From Blastomussa wellsi (Eukaryota > Cnidaria > Anthozoa > Scleractinia > Plerogyridae): a stretch of 64,000 bases of DNA. Positions within the stretch are counted from its first letter, which is position 1. The number at the start of each line of letters is the position of its first letter. The stretch spans positions 25,072,628 through 25,136,627 of the forward strand of contig OX393565.1 of NCBI GenBank assembly GCA_947652115.1. The letters are read 5' to 3'. Positions 1-9,281 of this stretch are shown in pieces. The notes below the pieces were generated by a model. It worked only from the letters and a program-made list of their open reading frames with translations. It did no database searches and had not been told where the DNA came from. Position numbers and translations under genes: made by a program.

Positions 1-423
1 CAGATTTCATTCGTTTCAACACCTCTATGAGATTCTAAAGTAACATTGCTCACTGTCACAGCTTTTAAGCCATCAGGAGAAAACACACAACACAAAGCTC
101 TCGACAGAAGGCTTCTGTCACCGTAACCGCCAGTGTCGCAGTCTATTTTGAAAGGCTCAAGAGTGCAGTCCGCGGTTCGCTCAGCCAAGATGATATGCCC
201 GTTTCCTGTGTTCAAAATAAACGATACGATCTCGCCGTTTGGAGAAAAACAACACACCGGGCGTGGTGAATACGTGAACAGGCTGTCATCATGAGTTTCT
301 TCGTTGTTCTGAAAGTCCCAACATTGAACAAATCCTGCTCGAAAATGCCTCAAAGGCAGTCCTGCGAACGTTGTCAGCGTCAACAAACTTGTGTCGTCGT
401 TTGGCGGAAAAGCCCAAGCCGTG
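1..423 (-). pseudogene. WD40-like repeat gene, exon part downstream of a transposon insertion
   Basis: The minus strand is open without a stop from position 423 to the window edge. It reads like WD40 blades, with CCFSPNGEIVSF and CCVFSPDGLKAVTV, each the typical strand ending in SPDG/SPNG. It opens with TAWAFPPNDDTSLLTL. The matching upstream piece lies beyond the 5.7 kb transposon at 6129-6349, which ends ...MKVTAWA in the same frame. Removing the element and one copy of the 14-bp duplication restores a continuous reading frame, so I read this as one exon split by the insertion. No catalytic domain is visible. WD repeats of this kind often follow NACHT or other STAND domains in cnidarians, but none is seen here. 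The gene continues off the left edge. Confidence 0.6.
410..423. repeat. Left target-site duplication
   Basis: The 14 bases aagcccaagccgtg recur exactly at 6115-6128 next to the other element end. They belong to the interrupted WD40-like exon, encoding part of ...TAWA. Confidence 0.85.
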
Positions 424-427
424 GAGT

Positions 428-444
428 AACTGCAGAATACCCTG
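428..444 (+). repeat. Left terminal inverted repeat of the transposon
   Basis: Seventeen bases matching the complement of 6098-6114 without mismatch. Four bases (424-427) separate it from the left target duplication, whereas the right copy abuts its duplication directly. Confidence 0.85.
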
Positions 445-481
445 TCACTGCAAAGGTGCTTTCCTGAAGGGTGCGGATACT

Positions 482-1185
482 TGGATACGCGGTGGCTAAC
501 ACCACCCCTCCCCTAGAAATAATCTAAGTATAGTGTGAAGTGGATACGCGGATACGTGGATACGCGGTGGCCAAGACCACCCCTCCCCTAGAAATAAACT
601 AAGTATAGTGTGAAGTGGATACGCGGATACGTGGATACGCGGTGGCTAAGACCACCCCTCCCCTAGAAATAATCTAAGTGTAGTGTGAAGTGGATACGCG
701 GATACGCGGATACGATGTGGCTTTGACCACCCCTCCCCTAGAAATAATGTAAGTGTAGTTTGAGGTGGATACGCGGATACGCGGATACGAAGTGGCTAGG
801 ACCATCCCTCCCCTAGAAATAATGTAAGTGTAGTTTGAGGTGGATACGCGGATACGCGGATAAGAAGTGGCTAGGACCATCCCTCCCATAGAAATAATGT
901 AAGTGTAGATTGGGGTGGATACGCGGATACGCGGATACGAAGTGGCTAGGACCACCCCTCCCCTAGAAATAATGTAAGTTAGTACCTCCGCCCCGAGATA
1001 TAATCGGAGTGTAGATTGTAGTGGATACGCGGTAGACTGCGAGCAGTCTCTCTTTTGCTCGAAAATCCGTTGGGAAACACGAAAGGAAGAACTCGAAACA
1101 ACATCTGGGTGCCAGCGTAATATGCGAAGCCGCGAGCCGTACGTAGCGCGGGCGTCGTAATACGTCGTAATACGCGGATACGAAA
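482..1185. repeat. Left subterminal tandem array (75-bp period)
   Basis: About seven units with a 75-bp period (starts near 541, 616, 691, 766, 841, 916), then decayed. Each unit carries two or three short GGATACGCG-type motifs followed by a conserved stretch around cacccctcccctagaaat. A long minus-strand open frame across the array is a by-product of the period being a multiple of three and is not a gene. Such arrays next to transposon ends are typical transposase binding regions; that role is inferred. Confidence 0.9.
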
Positions 1186-1285
1186 TGGCCAAGATCTCCA
1201 TTCCCCTGGCAATATTGTTATTTGACATTGAATTGGGCACCCTGAATTCTGTGAAGTTTCAAATTTAATTATTTATTATATTTGG

Positions 1286-1475
1286 AGTAAAATAGTAACC
1301 CGACTTACTGCGATTTACAAAGACAATGCTGTAATCATGACGAAGCATTGAATTTGAATTGTAATGTTTAATTCAAATAAAGTAAAATAGTAACCCGACT
1401 TACTGCGATTTACAAAGACAATACTGTAATCATGACGAAGCGTTGATTTGGAATTGTTATATTTAACAATTTGAG
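1286..1475. repeat. 95-bp tandem duplication inside the transposon
   Basis: Two copies starting at 1286 and 1381 share the stretch from agtaaaatagtaacccgac to atgacgaagc(a/g)ttg with few differences. They lie between the subterminal array and the 3' end of the ATPase gene, so may be its 3' UTR. Confidence 0.85.
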
Positions 1476-1567
1476 CCGGCGATTAGTGGTCAACAACAAA
1501 CAATGGAACAAGAAGATTCGATCAAAAAGATATGTAATTCAATTCTTATTAATTGGTAAAAATACTG

Positions 1568-3606
1568 TTAGTCAGTAAAGAAACCTGATGGTACATAGCC
1601 TTTTGACTCTAATTGTGTTTTGATGGCATTGGTTACACTGCGATGTGGCGGCAAATTGTATCTTTGGCGGAATTCTGCTTGTGAGCATAGGTTACTCGGC
1701 CATGTGATAGAATCTGGGTCTTTCTTGACAAAAACTGTAACGGGATTCGCCGTACGTGGGATCCTGAGGGAACATACTTTACCCAATCCGGAGTCCTCCA
1801 AAATCGTGATGGCATCTCGAAATTCTGCCTCTGCAATTGCACGTAAGCTCCGAGTGGCGCTCTGCTTAAAGGCTCGGAATGTAAAGACGGGTCCGGGGAA
1901 AAGAACGCATGCTGTCTTGATTGCAAACTTTGTTGGCTGTGGTTTTTCTTCGTCCAATGTTGGCGTTATCAACTCACTCAAAAACTAAAAAGGGAATAAA
2001 TGGCGATTAATGACCACGACAAGTTGAAGTAAATTAAAGAATTCAATCTTTTCAGTTGCTTAAAATCGTATGTGTATTATAAGAGCCAATTATATATTGT
2101 ACTTATCGCATTTTATTTTAATCGTCTGGAACATCATGTGCATTATATTTTGCAAGGAGGAGCATAAAAAAGGAAAAAAAATAGAATGTGTAATCTGTAA
2201 GCGTCGAACTAATGACCTCATGTGTACTTAATATGCGTTGTGAAGTCACCCACGCGAGAGAGCGTGTTCCCAATTGCATATTGGAAAGAATCCAACGTGT
2301 TACAAACATGTGATATAAGTCGACACAAATAGGTAATCATGAACTATTTTTATGAGGGAATAAGTGGAGTCTTGATAGTAAATTTGGGGTCTCTAAATTT
2401 TTGAAAACATGGATTTTAAACAATTACATAGTTATTTGTAGGCGAGGTTAAATTATCTGCAAATAAACGTTCTTTATATAAATTGATCGAAAACTGTTAC
2501 TTTACCTCAACAAAGATTTCCTTTTGGGATTCTGCCCAGGAAACGTAACTGATGGCCTTTTCAAGAGTTGCTTTCTCAATCTCTTCACCTGGCATTTCTG
2601 GTTCTTGCCCTTGTAGGAGTTGATCAATAACTGCATTAAGCACGTGTAGTGAAACAGCTACTCGTAGGACAATGTCAACCTTCTTGGTCTTTGGTGGAGT
2701 TCGACCTTCGCTGATGGCTGCGTTGACCTCAGTGATAAATTCCTCGTTGATGATATTTAATAGGTGTCTTGCTTCCTCGTTCAAGGAATAAGTTGCCCGA
2801 CTGGAGTGGAGCCTTGCGATTTCAACGAAGATGTCGTCGCAGCTAGCGAGAGGCAAATTCTTCAAATACTCAATGGCTTGTTCAGTTTCTTGTGGCTTTG
2901 GACGCAGACACTTAGGGAAAGTTATTAGGAACCTGTCCAGTAGGCCATGTCCTTGGTCAAGGACGGTAAATAGGCGTGCGGCAAAAGGTACTTGTGTTGA
3001 GCCAAGGATACAAAATGGAGTGTTTTCCGCGATTTCTCTTGAACTCTCGGTGGCGTAACGGTAGGACGTTTGTTCACCGGAAAACAGCTGACATAAAACT
3101 TGGACGTCTCCTGTAGCGTTTTCTTCATCTGATTTCAGTAACTTGAAAAGGACGTCGTAGATCTCGGCGGATAAGAGATATCCCTTCTCGTTCACAGCTA
3201 TAGTTTTTACTAGTCCAGAAGAAGTGCATTTGTTAATAACGCTGGACGAAGAATCCTGTTCCCTTGCCACGGCTGACATCGGGGAGACTGCACATTCTTT
3301 TAAGGCCTGTGATTTTCCTGTTGTCGGTGGTCCGACGAAAACGGAGTATAAGTTTAGCGGCATTTCCTGCGAGCCATTGACCAATGTTGTTTCCATTCCA
3401 GCAACAAATGCCGTGGTTGTCAGGAGGCTAGTCGCAACATATCCAGCGTTAGTACTAAGGGAAGCAGCTTTTTGTTCTACAAAGGACCATACGTTGTGTG
3501 GAAAAAGGCTTTCAAAAGGATCTGGCAACGAGATAAGACGTTTTTGAAGAAGTGACCAAGTGGCGTCGGGCTGTTTTCGCAGTTTCGCTAGCCTAGAATT
3601 CGACAT
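1568..3606 (-). CDS. DUF3987-like AAA ATPase / primase-helicase carried by the transposon
   Basis: Two exons: 2506-3606 (start ATG at 3606) and 1568-1984, giving 505 aa. The intron 1985-2505 has donor GAG|GTAAAG and acceptor TTTTTAG; the join is phase 0 (...EIFVE|FLSELIT). Exon 1 has a Walker A motif GPPTTGKS at residues 92-99 and a Walker B-like LLSAEI near 144-149. A sensor-like ILGSTQ lies near 200-205 and an arginine-finger-type GLLDRFL at 221-227, the signature order of the DUF3987 family (P-loop helicase half of primase-helicases). The C-terminal exon looks like a small wedge or winged-helix domain. It is divergently paired with the transposase gene 622 bp away and lies inside the terminal repeats, so I infer a role in transposition or element replication. 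No primase or polymerase domain is visible. Confidence 0.82.
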
Positions 3607-4228
3607 TTTGCGATTGAATGCTACTGTAGTAGATGAAATGTAGTAATGAAGCTCGTTTGGTAAGCGTAATTATTTAAGATTTCAAAGCTGCGTTAAGTTT
3701 ACGTCAACACATGCATTGTTTGGTCTAATAAATTCAAATGAAAAGTTCTGGCGGTATCTATTTGCTCAGTGAATTCCATTGTTTTGGGTGTTGTGATTTA
3801 GATGGGTGATGTGAATCAGAGGTGTTCAAATTGGCTGTGATATGAATAGCGTAATTAGTTCACGAGTAAACTGTAATACATCTGGTACCGTATTTTATAT
3901 AATAACTTAGGCCATTATAAGTATCGGCTATCACACATGAAAAGGTGTAATTTATAGTGTGTGCGGTTTCTTTTAAACAGCCTTTTCAATGCACTTTTTT
4001 TAAGCGGTATGTTTTTTGAAGCGGTATGTTTTGTTAAGTTGTTATTGAAATTTATTGAAATATTATAGACACATGAACAGGTAAAAATGTTCGTTTGCAT
4101 TGAAATTGGGCATTGTGCTTGTTTAGACTAACACAAGTAGCGCGTGCGAATGTTTGCGTTGTCATTTGGGGTGGCTAAAGCAAGAAAACTTGGTGACAAA
4201 GCATTGCATATAGGATAAAAAGTTGAAA
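3607..4228. promoter_or_regulatory. Divergent promoter region of the transposon
   Basis: AT-rich, 622 bp between the start codons of the ATPase (minus) and the transposase (plus). It must hold both promoters unless there are further upstream exons. A direct repeat around agcggtatgttttt occurs at about 4002 and 4020. No clear TATA assignment was made. Confidence 0.55.
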
Positions 4229-5248
4229 ATGTATTCAGTTAAACGTCGCCGGACAACTGGTGTACAAGTTGGTCGTTCATCTGCAGATCGTAAAGAGCAA
4301 GGAACTCAGTGTCGCGAATTCGAAGCAAGTTACAAGAGATCAGACAAGCAGGGCAATTTTACTAGTTATGACGACCTGATGAAAAAATATCTTTGGGACA
4401 AAGACTTTACTCTGTCGTGGCTAAAACAGGATGGTTTACTTGCCGCTAGCCGAGCCTGTAGTATTTGTGCATCAGACATGAAGTGGACGGAATGTATGGA
4501 TCGATCTGACGGATACTTATGGAAATGTCAGAAGCAGTTAAACGGTAAACGCCACCGAAGTGAAAAAAGTATCAGAGAAGGAAGCTGGTTTGAGAAGTCC
4601 AATTTGACGATCGAGGAGGTGTTGAAATTTACTTACTGGTGGTGCCAAGATATGAAACAGTGGCAGATTAAACAGCAACTTGGGCTAGGGTCTCACACTG
4701 CGGTGGATTGGGACATGTTCTGCCGGGAGGTTTGCGAGGTGGCATTGTTCCAAAGAAGGGAGAAAATTGGCGGACCAGGAAAGCTTGTTCAAATCGACGA
4801 GAGCAAGATAGGCAAGAGGAAATATCATCGCGGGCATGTGGTTGAGGGACAGTGGGTATTCGGAGGAATAGAAGAAGATTCACGAAAGTGTTTCATTGTG
4901 ACTGTAGAAGACAGAAGTGAAAGTACTTTGTTGGAAATAATAAAAGAATGGATTGAGCCCGGCACTACAATCGTGTCTGATTGCTGGAAAGCATATGTAA
5001 ACCTGGAAAAGCATGGATATCACCATAAGACAGTTAATCACTCTGTTGAGTTTGTTAATGAGGAGGGCTTTCACACGAACAAAATAGAAGGACATTGGAG
5101 ACAGATGAAAGCCAAGCTACCGACTCATGGAAGGAAAAAAGAACACTATTCGTCATATTTGGCAGAGTTCAAATGGAGATATATTCATCGGGGGAATGAT
5201 CTGTGGAAGGTGTTTTTAGAGGACATAAAAAAAATTTACGAGTTGTAA
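4229..5248 (+). CDS. ISXO2/IS1595-like (Merlin superfamily) DDE transposase
   Basis: Single-exon gene of 339 aa. I take the ATG at 4229; the frame opens two codons earlier with TTG only. The N-terminus is basic (VKRRRTTG). A zinc-ribbon-like set of cysteines follows (C77, C80, C89, C100), then a helical region. The catalytic core fits the ISXO2-like fold: LVQIDESKIGKRKY (D190), TTIVSDCWKAY (D251) and NKIEGHWRQMKAKLP (E287), with the N-x-x-E spacing usual for IS1595/Merlin. Its length is that of intact family members and no stop or frameshift is seen, so it may be active. A polyadenylation-type AATAAA follows at about 5271. It is expected to bind the element ends and cut and join DNA in the nucleus. 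Confidence 0.93.
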   Translation: MYSVKRRRTTGVQVGRSSADRKEQGTQCREFEASYKRSDKQGNFTSYDDLMKKYLWDKDFTLSWLKQDGLLAASRACSICASDMKWTECMDRSDGYLWKCQKQLNGKRHRSEKSIREGSWFEKSNLTIEEVLKFTYWWCQDMKQWQIKQQLGLGSHTAVDWDMFCREVCEVALFQRREKIGGPGKLVQIDESKIGKRKYHRGHVVEGQWVFGGIEEDSRKCFIVTVEDRSESTLLEIIKEWIEPGTTIVSDCWKAYVNLEKHGYHHKTVNHSVEFVNEEGFHTNKIEGHWRQMKAKLPTHGRKKEHYSSYLAEFKWRYIHRGNDLWKVFLEDIKKIYEL

Positions 5249-5700
5249 ATCATTAGAACAGTTAGGTAGCAATAAATTTTTGTCGGTAGAAAGCAACGCT
5301 GTCGTCAATGGACACTTGGAACGAGGTTGCAGCGCAGCTGTTTTAGTGTATACTTTTATAAAGAAGACTCAAATTTGTTGAATATGTTCGCTGGAGTTTT
5401 TTAACGCTTTTAGAACGAAGCATGTACATTGTGTTTTGGGTGTAAATGATGACGTCCACCACTGTGAGCTGTAAATAAGTAAAACAGTTATGATGTAGCA
5501 ATAAATGTTTGACGGTTCAAATCAACGCCGTCGCTAAAGGATACTGGGAACGAGCTTGCAGCGTAGCTGTATCAGTGTATACTTTCAGAAATAAGATGGT
5601 AGATATTGATCAACTATAATCGTGCTTTTCACGCTTTTAGAACGAAGGATATAAATTGGATTGGGGTGTACATTGTGATGACCAGGACCGCGGGAGTAAT
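5246..5700. repeat. About 225-bp tandem duplication downstream of the transposase
   Basis: Two diverged copies, starting near 5246 and 5470. Shared landmarks are aacagtta followed by a gtagcaataaat polyadenylation-like signal, caacgc(t/c)gtcg, ggaacgag(g/c)ttgcagcg, and acgcttttagaacgaag. The first copy supplies the likely polyA signal of the transposase mRNA. Confidence 0.8.
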
Positions 5701-5948
5701 ATCTTCAGTTGTGGGTGAATACTGTTTCTCACTTTAATAACGAAAAATACAAGTATATCCATCTCTAGCGATAGACATTATAGATTATTTTTATTCTTTC
5801 GCTAAGTTATCACGCCTTGGATCAACAAGAAATACACATCAATTAAAGAACGAGAAAAATACATATCACAGCATATAAATCTTCAGGCATAACTCATTAC
5901 TATTTCATGCAAATCTTTGGGCATAACTCATTACTAATTCATGTTGAC

Positions 5949-6045
5949 TGCGTATCCACGTATCCGCGTATCCACCCTCATGAGATTTACTCATTACTAA
6001 TTCATGTTAACTGCGTATCCACGTATCCGCGTATCCACCCTGATA
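5949..6045. repeat. Right subterminal repeats of the transposon
   Basis: Two copies of a 62-bp unit, each with gcgtatccacgtatccgcg, the inverse of the GGATACG motif of the left array, preceded by ctcattactaattcatgtt. Confidence 0.85.
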
Positions 6046-6097
6046 TATGCTTTATGACCTAGTATCCGGCCTTTTTAGGGGTATAACTTCAAAATGG

Positions 6098-6114
6098 CAG
6101 GGTATTCTGCAGTT
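6098..6114 (-). repeat. Right terminal inverted repeat of the transposon
   Basis: cagggtattctgcagtt, the exact inverse of 428-444, followed at once by the duplicated target. Confidence 0.85.
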
Positions 6115-6128
6115 AAGCCCAAGCCGTG
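6115..6128. repeat. Right target-site duplication
   Basis: Exact 14-bp copy of 410-423, directly abutting the right terminal inverted repeat of the element. Confidence 0.85.
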
Positions 6129-6349
6129 ACCTTCATGACTTGATCGAGTCCTAAAGGACCCGAATGCTTTAGTTCCTTTAGGACTGTGAATGGAGGAGGA
6201 ATGGTCTTGCCTTGCGGATGAAATGATCGATGCGTTGACGTACAAAGCGACAGGTCTCTTCTCGTCTGCAGATCTGTTACATTTGGCTTCGAGGAATCCA
6301 AACCCATGCTTGCACTCATTCTTAAGTCATACAGTTGCCTTCTGGGTAT
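6129..6349 (-). pseudogene. Upstream part of the split WD40-like exon
   Basis: Minus-strand reading frame of about 74 codons ending in LGLDQVMKVTAWA, directly in frame with the FPPNDD start of the segment at 1-423. An AG preceded by a weak pyrimidine tract at 6350-6351 may be the splice acceptor; the frame has a stop (TAG) at that point. A second frame is also nearly open here, so the exact exon limits are unsure. The evidence for a real exon is the frame continuity across the insertion. Confidence 0.45.
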
Positions 6350-6517
6350 CTAGCAGCCAAAGGTCCTTCGCAATCAAGAATAAAAGGAACAGGGCCAAAG
6401 ATTTGATGTACTTCGTAGACAGTGGCTTCCATATTGTTTTTGTTTTTTAGTACCCAGATCTCCCGAGCATTAGTGCTCAGTTTACTGGCCGCGAAATAGG
6501 TCAGACGCCTGCTCGCC

Positions 6518-6555
6518 CTAATCCCCTGAGGCGCGCCCGCGCCTCAAGGGATTAG
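6518..6555. repeat. GC-rich perfect hairpin
   Basis: ctaatcccctgaggcgcg and its near-exact inverse meet with almost no loop. It could be a MITE core; nothing else is recognised in 6450-6800. Confidence 0.7.
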
Positions 6556-6814
6556 GTCACTTCAGACTAGTGAAAATCCTGTGCGGTTTGTTAAATCCAT
6601 TACATATAACGTGGGGTTCTCTATATAACTGTTCCTTTTTCCCCTCTTAAAAACATTTCATTCTTACACGTCTTCTAAGAAAGCAAGAATTATTAAAAGT
6701 TCACCTGGTTTGAAAGAAATTCTGAAACGAAAGCTAGTCAAATCCTGCTTAGCAGCGTTTTGTCAATAACTTGTTGTTGATATGGATGAGAAAAAAATCC
6801 GAGTCCCAGTAAGT

Positions 6815-6872
6815 CCCCGATAGGATTGGAACCCATGACCTCTCAGATACTGGTCGAAACAACTGAGCTACA
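6815..6872 (-). repeat. tRNA-derived fragment (SINE-like)
   Basis: On the minus strand an A-box-like TAGCTCAGTTG and a B-box-like GGTCATGGGTTCCAATCC occur at tRNA spacing, but no clean cloverleaf forms. Best read as the head of a tRNA-derived SINE or a tRNA relic. Confidence 0.55.
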
Positions 6873-7022
6873 GAGATAGAGTAAAAGCCATTTACTAGCT
6901 ATAGGTTCATATGAGGCAGATTCTGTGACCGTAGTTATATGGTAACTCGTCTACCCGTCTACTCCTACTCGGGTAGGATCACATAAATAGTTGGAGGAAT
7001 TTTTCAACATTTTAGGGAAAAG

Positions 7023-7600
7023 TTAGCTCACCCAAGGTAACTCGGGGGAGGGTTGTCTCGGGTACCCGAGACCATATAAATGGGGCCTGTCGCAGGTGTT
7101 GCAAGTGAAGGAGTCATCTAGAGTCATCAGTCTGTGATGAGGCTTATTGTGCCCTCCCCTGGATGTGCTGTTTTTTCTCTTCTCACCATTCTGTTCTTTT
7201 CTGGTCGCTCTTGATGGCAAATAGCTAGGGTGACTTGCCTCCAGCTGTTGCGGTCTCCTGCCAGGGACTCCCAGTTTTCTGGCTCAGCCTCACCTGTACA
7301 CATGTCCCCAATCTCCCTTGCAGACAGACATCCATGTATCGTAGGGTAGCTCTCTATACAGCAACTTTTTAGGCCATCGTTCATGCGTCTGTCATGACTG
7401 AACCATCACAACCGACGTTGCGGACATCCTTGTTGGGTATCCGGTCCTGCCATGTTATCCCAAGGATTCCGTCGACGCAGCGGAGGTGGAGGAATTCCTA
7501 TTTGGCGTACGGTGACCAAGCCTTGCTGCCATACATAAGAGTGCTCAGAACACAGGCATGGTTAACCTTCATCGTTGTATTAATGGTTACCCGACTACCG
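7023..7600 (-). mobile_element. Decayed 3' end of a non-LTR retrotransposon (endonuclease/RT type)
   Basis: Minus-strand translation with several frame changes shows hallmarks of the C-terminal part of LINE polyproteins. They are STLMYGSKAWSPYAK, then LRCVDGILGITWQDRIPN, the RYMDVC block, the DRNSWRQV block, and a terminal zinc-knuckle start FTCNTCDR. Stops and frameshifts show it is dead and 5'-truncated. The RT core itself is not present. Confidence 0.7.
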
Positions 7601-8160
7601 AATTTTGGGTCATTCTACCGGGAAAAGGCTCGCTACAGTGCACTGAAATGTGGCATTTGCCTCAAAAATCTATCGAAGCCAAGGTTAGGCTAGACTGAAA
7701 AACTGTGTTCTTCAAGGCGCAAACAGAGGGCGTCATTTGTGATCTGTCGAGCTCCGCGAGGTAGATTTTCAGTTTATCTGCTTACATTGATAATGATGAA
7801 GATACTATACAAAGCAACCATGAGTGATTCATAGCAGGTCCAATAGGAGACAAGTTTTTACTTCATTTAATTTTTTGCATGCATACATTACATGTACACT
7901 CAATCAGTAGTAGTGATTTATTCACACTAAAGGTTTTCCAACCTTTTTGTCATCGTTTGAATACCATATTTAACTTCTAACTGTATACAGTTTCGGAATT
8001 CATATTTCATAACGCAATCCTAGTTAACAATACATCGTAACAATATCTTTCCAATATTCAACTATTTTAAATAGTCTATCGGTCGATTTTAAACACAACT
8101 GCTAATTACAAGTACAATAATAATCATGATTATCATACTTTAAATCATAATTTTTATTCT

Positions 8161-8346
8161 TATAGACCCTTTTCATAAATGGCTGTCAATTAAAAATTCT
8201 TTTGTATGCATTCAAATTAGCCTCACTAAACTCGTTTGGGAGTAAAAATTCTTTGAATTATCAACTCAAAAACGAGGTTAGTAAGGTTAATTTGAATACT
8301 TACAAAATAATTTATAATTGGCAGCCATTTATGAAAAGGGTCTATA
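8161..8346. mobile_element. MITE, 186 bp
   Basis: Terminal inverted repeats of 25 bp beginning tatagacccttttcat and ending atgaaaagggtctata. The TA at the edges could be a TA target duplication as in Tc1/mariner-type MITEs. Confidence 0.75.
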
Positions 8347-8370
8347 TTGTAGGTACTTTAAGATCGTCGC

Positions 8371-8538
8371 ACAAGCACGAGGAGTAAGTGCGAGTACGAC
8401 TTTTAAAACTTCCACACCAGTCTCCGACCGATAGTCTCCTGTCCAACTGATCAGAAACAGAGTTGAGCGAGGGATCTGGGACCGCAACTGGATTGATTGA
8501 AATTTAAAAGTCGCACTCGTACTCGATCTCGTGTTCGT
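8371..8538. mobile_element. Second MITE-like element with imperfect inverted ends
   Basis: gtgcgagtacgacttttaaa near the left end is inverted near the right end (tttaaaagtcgcactcgtac). It lies 25 bp from the previous MITE. Confidence 0.6.
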
Positions 8539-8540
8539 AA

Positions 8541-9281
8541 TGCTATAATGACTGTATAATTTGCACATTTAGAAGTCAATAAACACTGAAAGGAAATATT
8601 TTAACAACAAATAAATTAATATATATATATATAATATGTCACACTCGTGATTCGTTTAATTTATTAAATACTCTACACTTAATTTTGAGTCACATGCCTT
8701 GACAAAATATTGGTTATAAATGTGGTTACGAGGCCCATTTCTGCTAATCGATAAATGTCAGTGATAATAAATATTAAAGGTGAGCACACTAGCCGACAAG
8801 TCGCAGCGACAGGGACTCTACGACGAGTCGCTCCGTATGTACTGTGCCCAAAACAAGTCCTAGTCTAAACTCGCGCGACCAAATTCTGTCTCTGCGACAA
8901 AGATTTTCACGTCTTTCGAGGTAAATTGTTGTATAAACTTTCCCCGCGACGTGCTGCAGTGACTTGCCACTTAAAATAAATAAATGTTTCGAAGAATACT
9001 GAATGCTATAAGTTAGACGGAGTTTACGTTTATAAGCCAAAGAATGGTATCTATTAATTGCACGTCGCTACCGTAATTTCGCGTTTTGTAATTTAATTCC
9101 CTGAACATTTCAAGAGAAAAAATTAATTCATACGTTTTAACGCATATAGAGAATTCCAAGAATATCAACAAGAACAATAATATCGAGAAATGGGCTTTCA
9201 AAGTCACATGTATAGTCGCACTCTTTTTCCCGAACAATTTTCACAATACAAATGTAACTTCAGTGTTTCCAGTTTTAACAT
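8541..9281. other. No gene seen
   Basis: AT-rich 3' flank of the EGF receptor gene with a short TA microsatellite at 8617-8632. The 3' UTR of the minus-strand gene must lie here. Nothing else was recognised. Confidence 0.5.

Larger units (their letters stand above)
424..6114. mobile_element. Composite Merlin-type DNA transposon carrying a DUF3987-like ATPase
   Basis: Both ends carry the same 17-bp sequence in inverted orientation (aactgcagaataccctg at 428-444, its complement at 6098-6114). They are flanked by a 14-bp direct duplication of the target (aagcccaagccgtg at 410-423 and 6115-6128). Inside the ends lie subterminal arrays of a GGATACG(C/T) motif, again in opposite orientation. The body holds two divergent genes, a DDE transposase (plus) and an AAA-type ATPase/helicase (minus). 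Known Merlin elements are short and encode the transposase only, with 8-9 bp duplications. The size, the second gene and the long duplication are therefore unusual. The left end has four extra bases (gagt) outside the inverted repeat. Confidence 0.88.

Noticed and set aside
674..1240. Long minus-strand open frame (188 codons) in the subterminal array
   Set aside because: It is a repetitive peptide produced by the 75-bp tandem units, whose period is a multiple of three. It has no independent coding sign.
1620..1988. Plus-strand open frame of 122 codons
   Set aside because: It lies antisense to the C-terminal exon of the ATPase gene, whose protein sequence and splice signals are convincing.
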